This document shows positions 34,601 through 40,645 of a stretch of 64,000 nt of DNA, piece by piece. The stretch lies in the NCBI RefSeq assembly GCF_030268965.1, contig NZ_BSSE01000004.1, forward strand, positions 62,001-126,000, given 5' to 3'. The notes under the pieces are model-generated. The model ran no database searches and had not been told where the DNA came from. It saw only the letters and a program-made list of their open reading frames with translations. Each line of letters begins with the position of its first letter. Position 1 is the stretch's first letter. Source of the stretch: Microtetraspora sp. NBRC 16547. GTDB taxonomy: Bacteria > Actinomycetota > Actinomycetes > Streptosporangiales > Streptosporangiaceae. A program made the position numbers and the translations under genes.

Positions 34601-34983
34601 AGTGCCAGTGCCTCGGTGAGCAGCTCGCCCGCGCGGTTCAGGTCACCGGACTCCCGGGCCCGTCCCGCCTCGGCGGCGAGCTCGCCGAACCGGTCCGCGT
34701 CCAGTTCGCCGGGATGGACGGCCAGCAGGTAGCCGGAGCCGTGGCTGGTGATGCGCTGGGGCGCTTGGAGCGTGCGGCGCAGCCGGTGCACGTACAGGCG
34801 CAGGTTCGCCGTGGCGGACGCCGGCGGCTCCTCCCACAGCGCCTCCATGAGGCGCTCCAGGGAGACCAGGGCGTTGGCGTGGCAGAGCAACGCCGCGAGC
34901 AGGGTCTGCTGCTTGGCGGCGGTCAGGCGCATCGCCTCGCCGTCGCTTCGTACGACGAGTGGGCCGAGAACCCCGAACTCCAC
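31666..34983 (-). CDS. AfsR/SARP-family regulator (SARP-BTAD-NB-ARC-TPR)
   Basis: 1105-aa pathway regulator. The OmpR-like DNA-binding domain is at residues 1-95 (LTAAKQQTLLAALLCHANALVS). The BTAD is at about 96-250 (ending YRSGRQSEALEVFRRTRALLMEELGIEPGPELR). The NB-ARC ATPase is at about 275-540 (P-loop AGPAGVGKTALG, LVLLDNAASAAQVRPLVPG, GLPLAL-like LCGRLPLALRIA). A helical ARC2 region is followed by about eight TPRs (about 700-1040). The C-terminus carries five DSCR(S/T/A) pentads. The start at GTG 34983 fits the SARP N-terminus (VEFGVLGPL). It is divergent from the 22-aa peptide gene. TPRs in such regulators bind ligands or partner proteins, so the peptide is a candidate effector (inference). 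Confidence 0.93.
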   Translation of the reverse strand: MEFGVLGPLVVRSDGEAMRLTAAKQQTLLAALLCHANALVSLERLMEALWEEPPASATANLRLYVHRLRRTLQAPQRITSHGSGYLLAVHPGELDADRFGELAAEAGRARESGDLNRAGELLTEALALWRGKAYGDIAQTPLIRETAARLEEERLRAVEERADIDLALGRHAEVVPELSLLVDEHPYREVLSRHLMLALYRSGRQSEALEVFRRTRALLMEELGIEPGPELRLLHEAMLRGDEDLWSPPHPSPPPVPRELPVDVYGFTGRTDAIGTLDKVLAGDHGGTGAPVALTVIAGPAGVGKTALGVHWAQRIMHRFPDGQIFLNLRGYSAEPPLRPLEALTALLRALGTPPQRMPSDTAQAAALYRSLMAGRRMLVLLDNAASAAQVRPLVPGALGCLVVVTSRDRLSGLIVREGARRITLDVLTPAEARELLVSFLGERRVAAEPEAVAEVAELCGRLPLALRIAAARLADRPLRRIADYAAELAEGNRLAALEIAGDSGTAVRAALDESYETLAPEERRLFRLLGIAPGMDFTVEAAAAASDRSTEQTVRLLDRLAAAHLLDERVAGRFAFHDLVRLYAQAQAHAEDSDDERGEAVRRVYRWYLSGADSAAELLYSHVLRMPPLPGPAVRFEAAPDARRWLDAESVNLVVATVDAAEGGAPREAWHLAVALRGYYWLSGDADAAMTTAEAGLAAARVSRDLRGEAGARLTLGQTLIRLGRMEEAFGHLDRVIELTDRLDWPECRASALTLLGNLHLDRGRLERSAGCYRQALRLDLERGDLARQAVNLANLAFVALHAGNLEQAVVGCEDVLARYRVAGSGDGHPAVLDTLGHACHLLGRFEESLGHFEHALEIYRKVGNTVEEPLVLAACASVHRDAGRREQALRQAEAAVHAASGTGERTQAGVLAVLGSVHRHLGRLPSALRHLQRAQAAADVVADRLLGTWIRIELAATRLAAADAAAATADAEHALALAKDAGYRVWEGRALLALAEADLTLGRDERAAERAALALALHRETGHSLGQGQALLLLADATHRGSADSCRSDSCRTDSCRTDSCRADSCRAEAERILTEIGSFPLDLFAADQRSAGSPGRGRVTGR
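31773..31847. repeat. 15-bp in-frame tandem repeat in the SARP gene
   Basis: Five 15-bp units (on the plus strand CGGCACGGCAGGAAT with C/T and G/C variants at positions 3-4) encode the pentads DSCRS, DSCRT, DSCRT, DSCRA and similar. The unit preserves frame. A Cys-bearing repeat in an otherwise Cys-poor cytosolic protein is unusual. Confidence 0.9.
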
Positions 34984-35020
34984 GGCGGACTCCCTGCACT
35001 TCGAAGCCGTCGATGCCGAA

Positions 35021-35076
35021 CGTATACGGCCGAAGTGGGATCCACAAGATCGGCTATACCGCGCGTATACCGCCTT
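35021..35076. promoter_or_regulatory. SARP-type direct repeats between the SARP and peptide genes
   Basis: Two adjacent 11-mers, GCTATACCGCG and CGTATACCGCC, share TATACCG exactly 11 bp apart (35055 and 35066). A third copy, CGTATACGGCC, lies at 35021. Heptamers repeated at 11-bp spacing in front of a promoter are the known binding pattern of SARP proteins. The array sits in the 142-bp divergent region, with spacing suited to drive the peptide-exporter direction. Confidence 0.55.
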
Positions 35077-35125
35077 GGTCGATGCTGTGACCTGAAGCGA
35101 ACGAGATCGCGAAGGAGTGATCAGC

Positions 35126-35194
35126 ATGAGCAAGGACTACACCTGGGGCGCCCCGGACTTCGTCTGGCACGCCCCGGACTACATCTGGATGTAG
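35126..35194 (+). CDS. 22-aa Trp heptad-repeat peptide (possible precursor, signal or leader peptide)
   Basis: The ATG at 35126 has AAGGAG (35112-35117) 8 nt upstream, as good as any RBS in the window. After MSK the product is three heptads: DYTWGAP, DFVWHAP and the shortened DYIWM, then TAG. Trp falls at 7, 14 and 21, and an aromatic two residues before each. The 21-bp DNA unit repeats accordingly. A perfect hairpin overlaps the stop. Divergent SARP regulator, downstream MFS exporter and pentapeptide-repeat protein give context. It could be a multi-core RiPP or antimicrobial precursor, a peptide signal, or a Trp-sensing leader peptide for the exporter. No modifying enzyme is adjacent. I do not recognise the family. 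Confidence 0.7.
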   Translation: MSKDYTWGAPDFVWHAPDYIWM

Positions 35195-35216
35195 AAGCGC
35201 CGGACTGGGCGCTTCT
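35193..35216 (+). terminator. Hairpin overlapping the peptide stop codon
   Basis: Perfect 9-bp stem (AGAAGCGCC / GGCGCTTCT) with a 6-nt loop; the left arm begins inside the TAG stop. There is no T-run, as is common in actinomycete terminators. It could terminate or attenuate transcription, making expression of the exporter depend on translation of the peptide. Confidence 0.6.
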
Positions 35217-35291
35217 TGATCCGACTGCGCGTGACGAGTCGCTCGGCTCCCGTGTCGCCGGCGGAACCGTGAACCTTCCCAAAAGGTGATC

Positions 35292-35364
35292 GCGCCAAGG
35301 TGGCGCTGGAATCGACGGACCTCGAGTCCCGGCCGGGTGGCGCCCCCCACCGCGCCACCCGGCC
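35292..35364 (+). promoter_or_regulatory. Two hairpins in the leader of the MFS gene
   Basis: GCGCCA-3-TGGCGC (35292-35306) and a perfect 13-bp stem with 8-nt loop (35331-35343 pairing with 35352-35364) precede the exporter RBS (AAAGGACGGG region, about 35370). Together with the hairpin at 35193 they make a structured leader of about 190 nt between the peptide and the exporter, suggestive of attenuation or RNA processing. Confidence 0.6.
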
Positions 35365-35383
35365 GTCAGGAAAGGACGGGCGA

Positions 35384-36601
35384 ATGACCGCGACAGGGGA
35401 GCGCTCCGCGGCGTTCCGCGACGTGCTCGCCGTGCCGGAGTACCGGAGTCTGTGGCTCTCCGGCCTGATCTCCCGCGCCGGAGACCAGCTCGCCCGGGTG
35501 GCGCTCGCCGTACTCGCCTACCGGCTGACCGGGTCCGCGACGGTGACCACGCTCACCTATGCGCTGACGTTCGTCCCCTCGCTGATCGGCGGACCGCTCC
35601 TCGGCGGCCTCGCCGACCGGTTCCCGCGCCGGCGGCTGATGATCGCCTGTGATGTGGCCAGAGCGCTGCTGGTGGGGATCATGGCCATTCCGCAGGTCCC
35701 CTTTCCGGTCCTGTGCGTGCTCCTCTTCGCGGTCCAGCTGATCGACGCGCCGGAGAAGACCGCGCGGATCGCCACCACGCCCGACGTGCTCGACGCACGG
35801 CTGTACGTCACAGGGGTCACGCTCTCTCAGATGACCTCGCAGCTCACCACACTGGTCGGGTTCGGGGTGGGCGGCCTGATCGTCACGGCCATCGGCCCGC
35901 ACGCGGCGCTGGGCCTGAACGCTTTCTCCTTCGCTCTGGCCGCGCTGGTGGTGGCGACGGGCGTCAAGGAACGGCCGGCCTCACGCACTGGCCGGGTCGT
36001 CTCACTCGGTGAGATGGCGACCGGCGTCGGCCTGATCGTCAGGGACCGGAGGCTGCGCGGTCTGCTCGCGTTCGCGCTCCTCGCCACCTTCTCCATCGCC
36101 CCTGAGGGGCTGGCCATACCGTATGCGGCCGCCCTGGGCGGCGGGACCGTCGAGGCCGGCATCCTGCTGTGCGCCATCCCCGCCGGCAGCGTGGTCGGGA
36201 TGTACCTGGTCAACCGGCTGTCGGCCGGGTTGCCCGCGCTGGCGCCGCTGGCGGTGATCTCCTGCCTGCCACTCGTGGTCAGCGCGCTCGAACCGGGCAT
36301 AGCGGTCTCCGCCGCCGCCTGGTTCCTGACCGGCGTCCTGTCGGCCTACCAAGTGATCGCCAATGCCGAATTCGTCCGCTTCGCCCCGCCGGAACGGCGC
36401 GGCCAGGCGGTCGGTGTGGCCGCCTCGGCGCTCACCGCGGTGCAGGGCATCGGCGTGCTGCTCAGCGGCCCCCTGGCCGACCTCACCAGCCCGCCGGTCG
36501 CGATCGCGGTGTACGGCCTGGCCGGCACGATCGTCGCCCTCCCTCTCGCGGTGGCCTGGCGCCGGGACCGTGCCGCCGTGCCCCAACCAGAGAGCCGGTA
36601 G
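35384..36601 (+). CDS. MFS transporter (MdtH/MefA-like exporter)
   Basis: 405 aa with about 12 membrane helices. The MFS signature loop between helices 2 and 3 is GGLADRFPRRRLMIACD; LFAVQLIDAPEKTARIATTPDV is typical of the enterobactin-exporter/MefA branch of drug and peptide exporters. A second half-signature is LVNRLSAGLPALAPL. ATG 35384 has AAGGACGGG upstream; the frame is open before it but has no RBS. It lies downstream of the Trp-repeat peptide through a structured leader, so export of the peptide or its product is the natural guess. The pentapeptide-repeat gene follows 55 bp later. Confidence 0.9.
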   Translation: MTATGERSAAFRDVLAVPEYRSLWLSGLISRAGDQLARVALAVLAYRLTGSATVTTLTYALTFVPSLIGGPLLGGLADRFPRRRLMIACDVARALLVGIMAIPQVPFPVLCVLLFAVQLIDAPEKTARIATTPDVLDARLYVTGVTLSQMTSQLTTLVGFGVGGLIVTAIGPHAALGLNAFSFALAALVVATGVKERPASRTGRVVSLGEMATGVGLIVRDRRLRGLLAFALLATFSIAPEGLAIPYAAALGGGTVEAGILLCAIPAGSVVGMYLVNRLSAGLPALAPLAVISCLPLVVSALEPGIAVSAAAWFLTGVLSAYQVIANAEFVRFAPPERRGQAVGVAASALTAVQGIGVLLSGPLADLTSPPVAIAVYGLAGTIVALPLAVAWRRDRAAVPQPESR

Positions 36602-36656
36602 CGGTCCGCAGCACCGCTTCCGTACGCCGAAGCGTGCGGGGCCGTAGGCTCCGCCC

Positions 36657-37340
36657 ATGCCTCCCTCCGACTCTCGTTCTCAGCGGAAGCGGCCGAAGGA
36701 ACCGGCCGCGCCCAAGATGCCCAGATCACTCGCCGTCGCGCGGTTGCCCGAACACGACCTCGAAGACGACCGTACGTACCGCTCGATGGCGTTCACGGGC
36801 ATCGACCTGTCGAGCCGTGATGTGGAGATCGCCGACTTCGATGGATGCCGGCTCGTCGACACCGGCTTCGCGGGTACCCGGCTGCACCGTGCGGGCTTCG
36901 TCGATGTGGAGTTCGAGCGCTGCGACCTGTCGACCATGGCGGCCAGGATGTCGACCGTGCAGCGCGGCCGGGTGTCGTCGAGCCGCTTGACCGGAACGGC
37001 CTGGACGGAGTGCACGTTCCGGGACGTGCTGTTCGACGCCTGCCGCGGCGACTTGGCCGGGTTCAGGTTCTCGACGTTCACCGGCACCGTCTTCCGGGAC
37101 TGCTCGATGCCGGAGGCCGACTTCCAGAACGCCGACCTGCGGGGCGTTCGCTTTGAGCGCTGCGACCTGACGAGGGCGCAGTTCTCCCAGGCCCAGATGG
37201 ACGGAGCCCGCTTCACCGACTGCACCCTGGTGGGGATCAGCGGCGTGACCAGCCTCAAGGGGGCGATCGTCAGGAGCCAGGACGCCCAGGGCCTGCTCTA
37301 CGTCCTGGCCGGAGCGATGGGCATCACCATCGAGGAATAG
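36657..37340 (+). CDS. Pentapeptide-repeat protein
   Basis: 227 aa. A basic disordered head (about 25 residues) is followed by a right-handed quadrilateral beta-helix made of A(D/N)LxF-like repeats: FTGIDLSSRDVEIADFDGCR, TGFAGTRLHRAGFVDVEFER, ADFQNADLRGVRFERCDLTR, AQFSQAQMDGARF. The C-terminal hydrophobic segment (QGLLYVLAGAMGITI) may be the dimerisation or cap helix. Such proteins (Qnr, MfpA, McbG, AlbG) mimic DNA and protect gyrase, often as self-immunity next to antimicrobial genes. Its place after a small peptide and exporter makes an immunity role plausible but unproven. Confidence 0.9.
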   Translation: MPPSDSRSQRKRPKEPAAPKMPRSLAVARLPEHDLEDDRTYRSMAFTGIDLSSRDVEIADFDGCRLVDTGFAGTRLHRAGFVDVEFERCDLSTMAARMSTVQRGRVSSSRLTGTAWTECTFRDVLFDACRGDLAGFRFSTFTGTVFRDCSMPEADFQNADLRGVRFERCDLTRAQFSQAQMDGARFTDCTLVGISGVTSLKGAIVRSQDAQGLLYVLAGAMGITIEE

Positions 37341-37417
37341 ACCCGTCGGCGGCCCCGGCATCCTGGGTATGCGGGTGATCGCCGGTGCCGCCGACGTGAC
37401 AGATCGTAGGTTCGGCG

Positions 37418-37873
37418 TCAGTCCCAACTGGTCCCGGCGGGCACCCGGAGGGTGGTGTTGATGCGGTTGAAGAAGTTCGTGATCGCCACCATCAGCACCA
37501 GGGCCCCGAGCTGCCGCTCGTCGTAGTGCTTCGCGGCCTCGGCCCAGATCTCGTCGGTGACCGCGCCGGGCCGGTCGGAGAGCCGGGTCGCGGCCTCGGT
37601 CAGCGCCAGCGCGGCCCGCTCGGCGTCGTCGAAGAACGGGCTCTCGTACCAGGCGGCGAGGGTGTGCAGCTTCTCGGAGCTGACACCGGCCTTGGCCGCG
37701 CCCGTGGCGCCGGCGTGGACGCAGGCGCTGCAGCCGTTGATCTGGCTCGCGCGCAGATGCACCAGCTCAAGCGTCTGGCGCGGTACGCCGCCGGCGTACA
37801 CCTCCTTGAAAATGTGCTGGACGCCTGCCGTGATGTCGGGCTGGCCTGCCGCGTTCTGGATGCGTGCTGTCAT
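37418..37873 (-). CDS. Carboxymuconolactone decarboxylase / AhpD-family protein
   Basis: 151 aa. The CMD core has the redox pair in INGCSACVHAGATGA (CxxC followed by H, the AhpD-like arrangement) and FFDDAERAALALTEAATRLSD. Likely an alkylhydroperoxidase-like thiol enzyme. GGAGGAAAG precedes ATG 37873. It is divergent from a SigJ-like sigma factor gene 142 bp away; that pairing is conserved in actinobacteria, where the sigma factor controls the CMD gene. Confidence 0.92.
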   Translation of the reverse strand: MTARIQNAAGQPDITAGVQHIFKEVYAGGVPRQTLELVHLRASQINGCSACVHAGATGAAKAGVSSEKLHTLAAWYESPFFDDAERAALALTEAATRLSDRPGAVTDEIWAEAAKHYDERQLGALVLMVAITNFFNRINTTLRVPAGTSWD

Positions 37874-37935
37874 CTTTCCTCCAGGGGCCGGGTCGTCGGA
37901 TCGGTGAACGGCACTACGACGTCCGGCCGCGGCGG

Positions 37936-37963
37936 GAGGTAACGCCGGGCCGATAGTTACCTC
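37936..37963. promoter_or_regulatory. 8-bp inverted repeat between CMD and sigma factor genes
   Basis: GAGGTAAC and GTTACCTC, 12 nt apart, form a perfect dyad in the divergent intergenic region. On the minus strand a TGTCAC motif (37988-37993), similar to the -35 used by SnoaL-type ECF sigma factors, lies upstream of the CMD gene. The dyad is a plausible operator. Confidence 0.4.
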
Positions 37964-38015
37964 ACCGGCGCGTGACGCGTCCTGGTAGTGACACCGTCGT
38001 ACGTCGAGGAGAACC

Positions 38016-38888
38016 GTGACCGAAGAGGAAGAGCTCGCCGCGGAGTTCGAGAACCAGCGCCCCTATCTCCATGCGATCGCGTTCCGCATACTCGGCTCAC
38101 ACGCCGACGCGGACGACGCCATCCAGGAGGCGTGGCTACGGCTTGCGCGGACCGGTCGCGGTGACATCGAGGACCTGCGCGGCTGGCTCACCACGGTGAC
38201 CAGCCGGATCTGCCTGGACGCGCTCCGCAGACGCGGAGTGCGGGGCGAGCAGCCGCTCGAGCTCGACGTCGGCGCACTCGCACGGGAGGCGGCCGGGGAT
38301 TCCCGGACCGATCCCGAGGCGGAGGCCGTGCTCGCCGACTCCGTCGGCCTCGCGTTGTACGTCGTCATGGACGCTCTCACCCCGGCGGAACGGGTGTCGT
38401 TCGTGCTCCACGACATCTTCGAGGTCCCGTTCGACGCGATCGCGGCCATCCTCGGCCGGAGCACCGCGGCCACCAAGATGCTCGCCAGCCGGGCCAGGGG
38501 GCGGCTGCGGCTGGGCGCGCCCACGGTGGATGCCAACGCCGCGGCCCGGGACGTCGTCGACGCGTTCTTGGCGGCGGCCGGCAGGGGCGACGTCGCCGGA
38601 CTGCTGGCCGTGCTCGCGCCCGAGGTCGAGCTGCGGGCACAGGGCCCCGGGGGTACCGTCGTCGTCCGCGGCGCGGGCGAGGTCGCCGCCCAGGCGACGA
38701 TGTTCGCGCGCCCGGAGGCGCTGGCGCATCCGGTGCTCGTGGACGGCGTCCCGGGCGTTCTCATCACCGTAGGCGGACGACCGGTCACGGTCCTGGCCTT
38801 CACGGTCGCGGACGGTGTCGTCACCGCGATCAGCGGGCTGACCGCCCCAGCCCGGCTGGGCCAGCTCGTCCCGTCGTGGGTCGCGTGA
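38016..38888 (+). CDS. SigJ-like ECF sigma factor with SnoaL domain
   Basis: 290 aa. Region 2 is EFENQRPYLHAIAFRILGSHADADDAIQEAWLRL; region 4 is LTPAERVSFVLHDIFEVPFDAIAAILGRSTAATKMLASRAR. A C-terminal SnoaL-like domain (about 175-285) replaces an anti-sigma partner in controlling activity. The hallmark DGGGK and NPDKL motifs of ECF41 are not obvious (GPGGTVVVRG and APARLGQL instead), so it belongs to a related SigJ-like group. Start ATG-equivalent GTG 38016 with GAGGAG upstream. Divergent from the CMD gene, its probable target. Confidence 0.92.
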   Translation: MTEEEELAAEFENQRPYLHAIAFRILGSHADADDAIQEAWLRLARTGRGDIEDLRGWLTTVTSRICLDALRRRGVRGEQPLELDVGALAREAAGDSRTDPEAEAVLADSVGLALYVVMDALTPAERVSFVLHDIFEVPFDAIAAILGRSTAATKMLASRARGRLRLGAPTVDANAAARDVVDAFLAAAGRGDVAGLLAVLAPEVELRAQGPGGTVVVRGAGEVAAQATMFARPEALAHPVLVDGVPGVLITVGGRPVTVLAFTVADGVVTAISGLTAPARLGQLVPSWVA

Positions 38889-38968
38889 CCGTGCAGAGGC
38901 GCAGGCGTTCTGGTGACCGATGGCCTGGAGCCTGGGCCGGCGCAGAGCCGAACGCCCGCGCCGCCACG

Positions 38969-39087
38969 TTGTCCACAGGGCTCGGGTATATGTCCACAGG
39001 GATATCCACAGGGCGGCCGCGCATTGTCCACAGCCCGTACGGCCCACGCCGGAGGGCTGTGGACCGTACGGGGGAGCCTGTGGACGG
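38969..39087. other. Cluster of six DnaA-box-like sites
   Basis: In the convergent gap between the sigma factor and permease genes are two perfect actinomycete DnaA boxes TTGTCCACA (38969-38977, 39024-39032). Two near matches on the same strand are ATGTCCACA (38990) and ATATCCACA (39002). Two inverted copies with the GTCCACA core lie at 39058-39066 and 39079-39087. No dnaA, dnaN, rpmH or partition genes are near, so this is not the chromosomal origin. A DnaA-titration or replication-linked regulatory locus is possible. Confidence 0.6.
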
Positions 39088-40635
39088 TCAGGCGACCGGC
39101 TTGGGCTCCTCCAACTCGTCGACGGTGCGGCGGGGGCCGGTGAACCACTTCCGCGCCGAGAGGGTCCACCACAGGGCGATGCCCAGCAGCACGGCGCCCA
39201 CGGCGATCGGCGCGTAGTTCACGGACGTCCAGGCGAAGTCCTTGTCACCCGGCACGCCCGCGGGCGTGATCGGCAGGATGAAGTACACCGAGATCACCGC
39301 GATCTCGATCACCGAGATCCAGCCGAGGACCTTGTACTTGCGTCCCAGCGTCCACGGTCCGGGCTGGAAGGCGTCACCAGCGCGCAGCCGCAGCCAGATC
39401 GGGATGAGGAAGGCCAGGTAGAGCCCGATCACCGCGATGGAGACCACGGCCAGGAACGCGACGGGGGTGGTCGTCCCCTCCGGGGCGTACAGCGCGGGCA
39501 GCGTGATCAGCAGCGCGACGGCGCAGCCGCCGAGGATGGCGTTGACCGGGGTCCGGTTGCGGTCCACCTTCGACCAGAGCCGCCAGCCGGGGACGGCGCC
39601 GTCGCGGGAGAACGCGTACGTCATCCGCGACATGGAGGTCACGCAACTCATGCCGCAGAAGAACTGTCCGATCGTGGAGATGCCGAAGATCACCGTGGCG
39701 AGCGTGGACGACAACGACGAGGTGAAGATCGCCCCGACGAACCCGTCCGCCTTGTTCACGGCGTTCACGTCGGTGGCCGCGAACAGGAACGACAGCAGCA
39801 GGATCCAGCCGCCGACCGCGGAGTAGAAGATCGACTGCCAGAGGCCCTTGGCCGCGGTCCTGGCCGCGCCGTGGGTCTCCTCGGAGACGTGGGCGCAGGC
39901 GTCGAAACCGGTGATCGTGTACTGCGTGAGCAGGAAGCCGAGCGGCAGGACGTACAACCAGAACGTGGGTCCGGAGTCGCCGGAGCCGAATCCCGAATGG
40001 TTGAACCGCTCGAACAGGAAGCCCACGCTCTGGTGCTCCGACGGCCCGAAGATCAGGATGAGCACGACCGCCGCCGCGCCGAACACGTGCCACCACACCG
40101 AGACGTTCTGCAGGATCGAGATCAGGCGGTGGCTGAAGATGTTGATCAAGGCGTGCAGCACCAACACGATGGCGAACAGCAGGAACGTCTGCCGCAGCGA
40201 GTCACCCTGCGCCCAACTGTCGCTGAAACGGCCGATGGTGATGTTCAGGAAGGTGGCGCAGCCGTAGTCGACGCTGGCCGTCACCGCGATCAGGCCGATC
40301 AGGTTGAGCCAGCCGGTGAACCAGCCGTGGATCGGCTTGCCCAGCTTGGCGGCCCACCAGTAGATGCCTCCGGCGGTCGGGTAGGCCGAGACCAGCTCCG
40401 CCATGCAGAACCCGATGATCAGGATGAACGCCGAGATCAGCGGCCAGCCCACGGAGATCGCGAGCGGCCCGCCGTTGTTCCACGCCTGGCTGAACGTCGT
40501 GAAGCAGCCGGCCAGGATCGAGATGATGGAGAAAGAGATGGCGAAGTTGGAGAACCCGCTCCACGTCCGCGCGAGTTCCTGCTTGTAGCCGAGTTCGGCG
40601 AGTCGACGGGAGTCGTCGTCGAGGGCTTGCGCCAT
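39088..40635 (-). CDS. APC-family amino acid/amine permease
   Basis: 515 aa, about 12 membrane helices. The N-terminal signature LGYKQELARTWSGFSNFAISFSIISILAG and EVSEETHGAARTAAKGLWQ-like segment (ACAHVSEETHGAARTA) mark the amino acid/choline and GABA-type APC permeases (TC 2.A.3.4). Adjacent genes for a choline-kinase-like protein and a dimethylglycine/sarcosine-type oxidoreductase suggest uptake of an N-methylated or amino-alcohol compound. It is 10 bp downstream of the kinase-like gene on the same strand, hence an operon. Confidence 0.92.
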   Translation of the reverse strand: MAQALDDDSRRLAELGYKQELARTWSGFSNFAISFSIISILAGCFTTFSQAWNNGGPLAISVGWPLISAFILIIGFCMAELVSAYPTAGGIYWWAAKLGKPIHGWFTGWLNLIGLIAVTASVDYGCATFLNITIGRFSDSWAQGDSLRQTFLLFAIVLVLHALINIFSHRLISILQNVSVWWHVFGAAAVVLILIFGPSEHQSVGFLFERFNHSGFGSGDSGPTFWLYVLPLGFLLTQYTITGFDACAHVSEETHGAARTAAKGLWQSIFYSAVGGWILLLSFLFAATDVNAVNKADGFVGAIFTSSLSSTLATVIFGISTIGQFFCGMSCVTSMSRMTYAFSRDGAVPGWRLWSKVDRNRTPVNAILGGCAVALLITLPALYAPEGTTTPVAFLAVVSIAVIGLYLAFLIPIWLRLRAGDAFQPGPWTLGRKYKVLGWISVIEIAVISVYFILPITPAGVPGDKDFAWTSVNYAPIAVGAVLLGIALWWTLSARKWFTGPRRTVDELEEPKPVA

Positions 40636-40645
40636 GTGGCCTCCT

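Noticed and set aside
38969-39087. Chromosomal replication origin
   Set aside because: No dnaA, dnaN, rpmH, gyrase or par genes nearby, and too few boxes for an actinomycete oriC.
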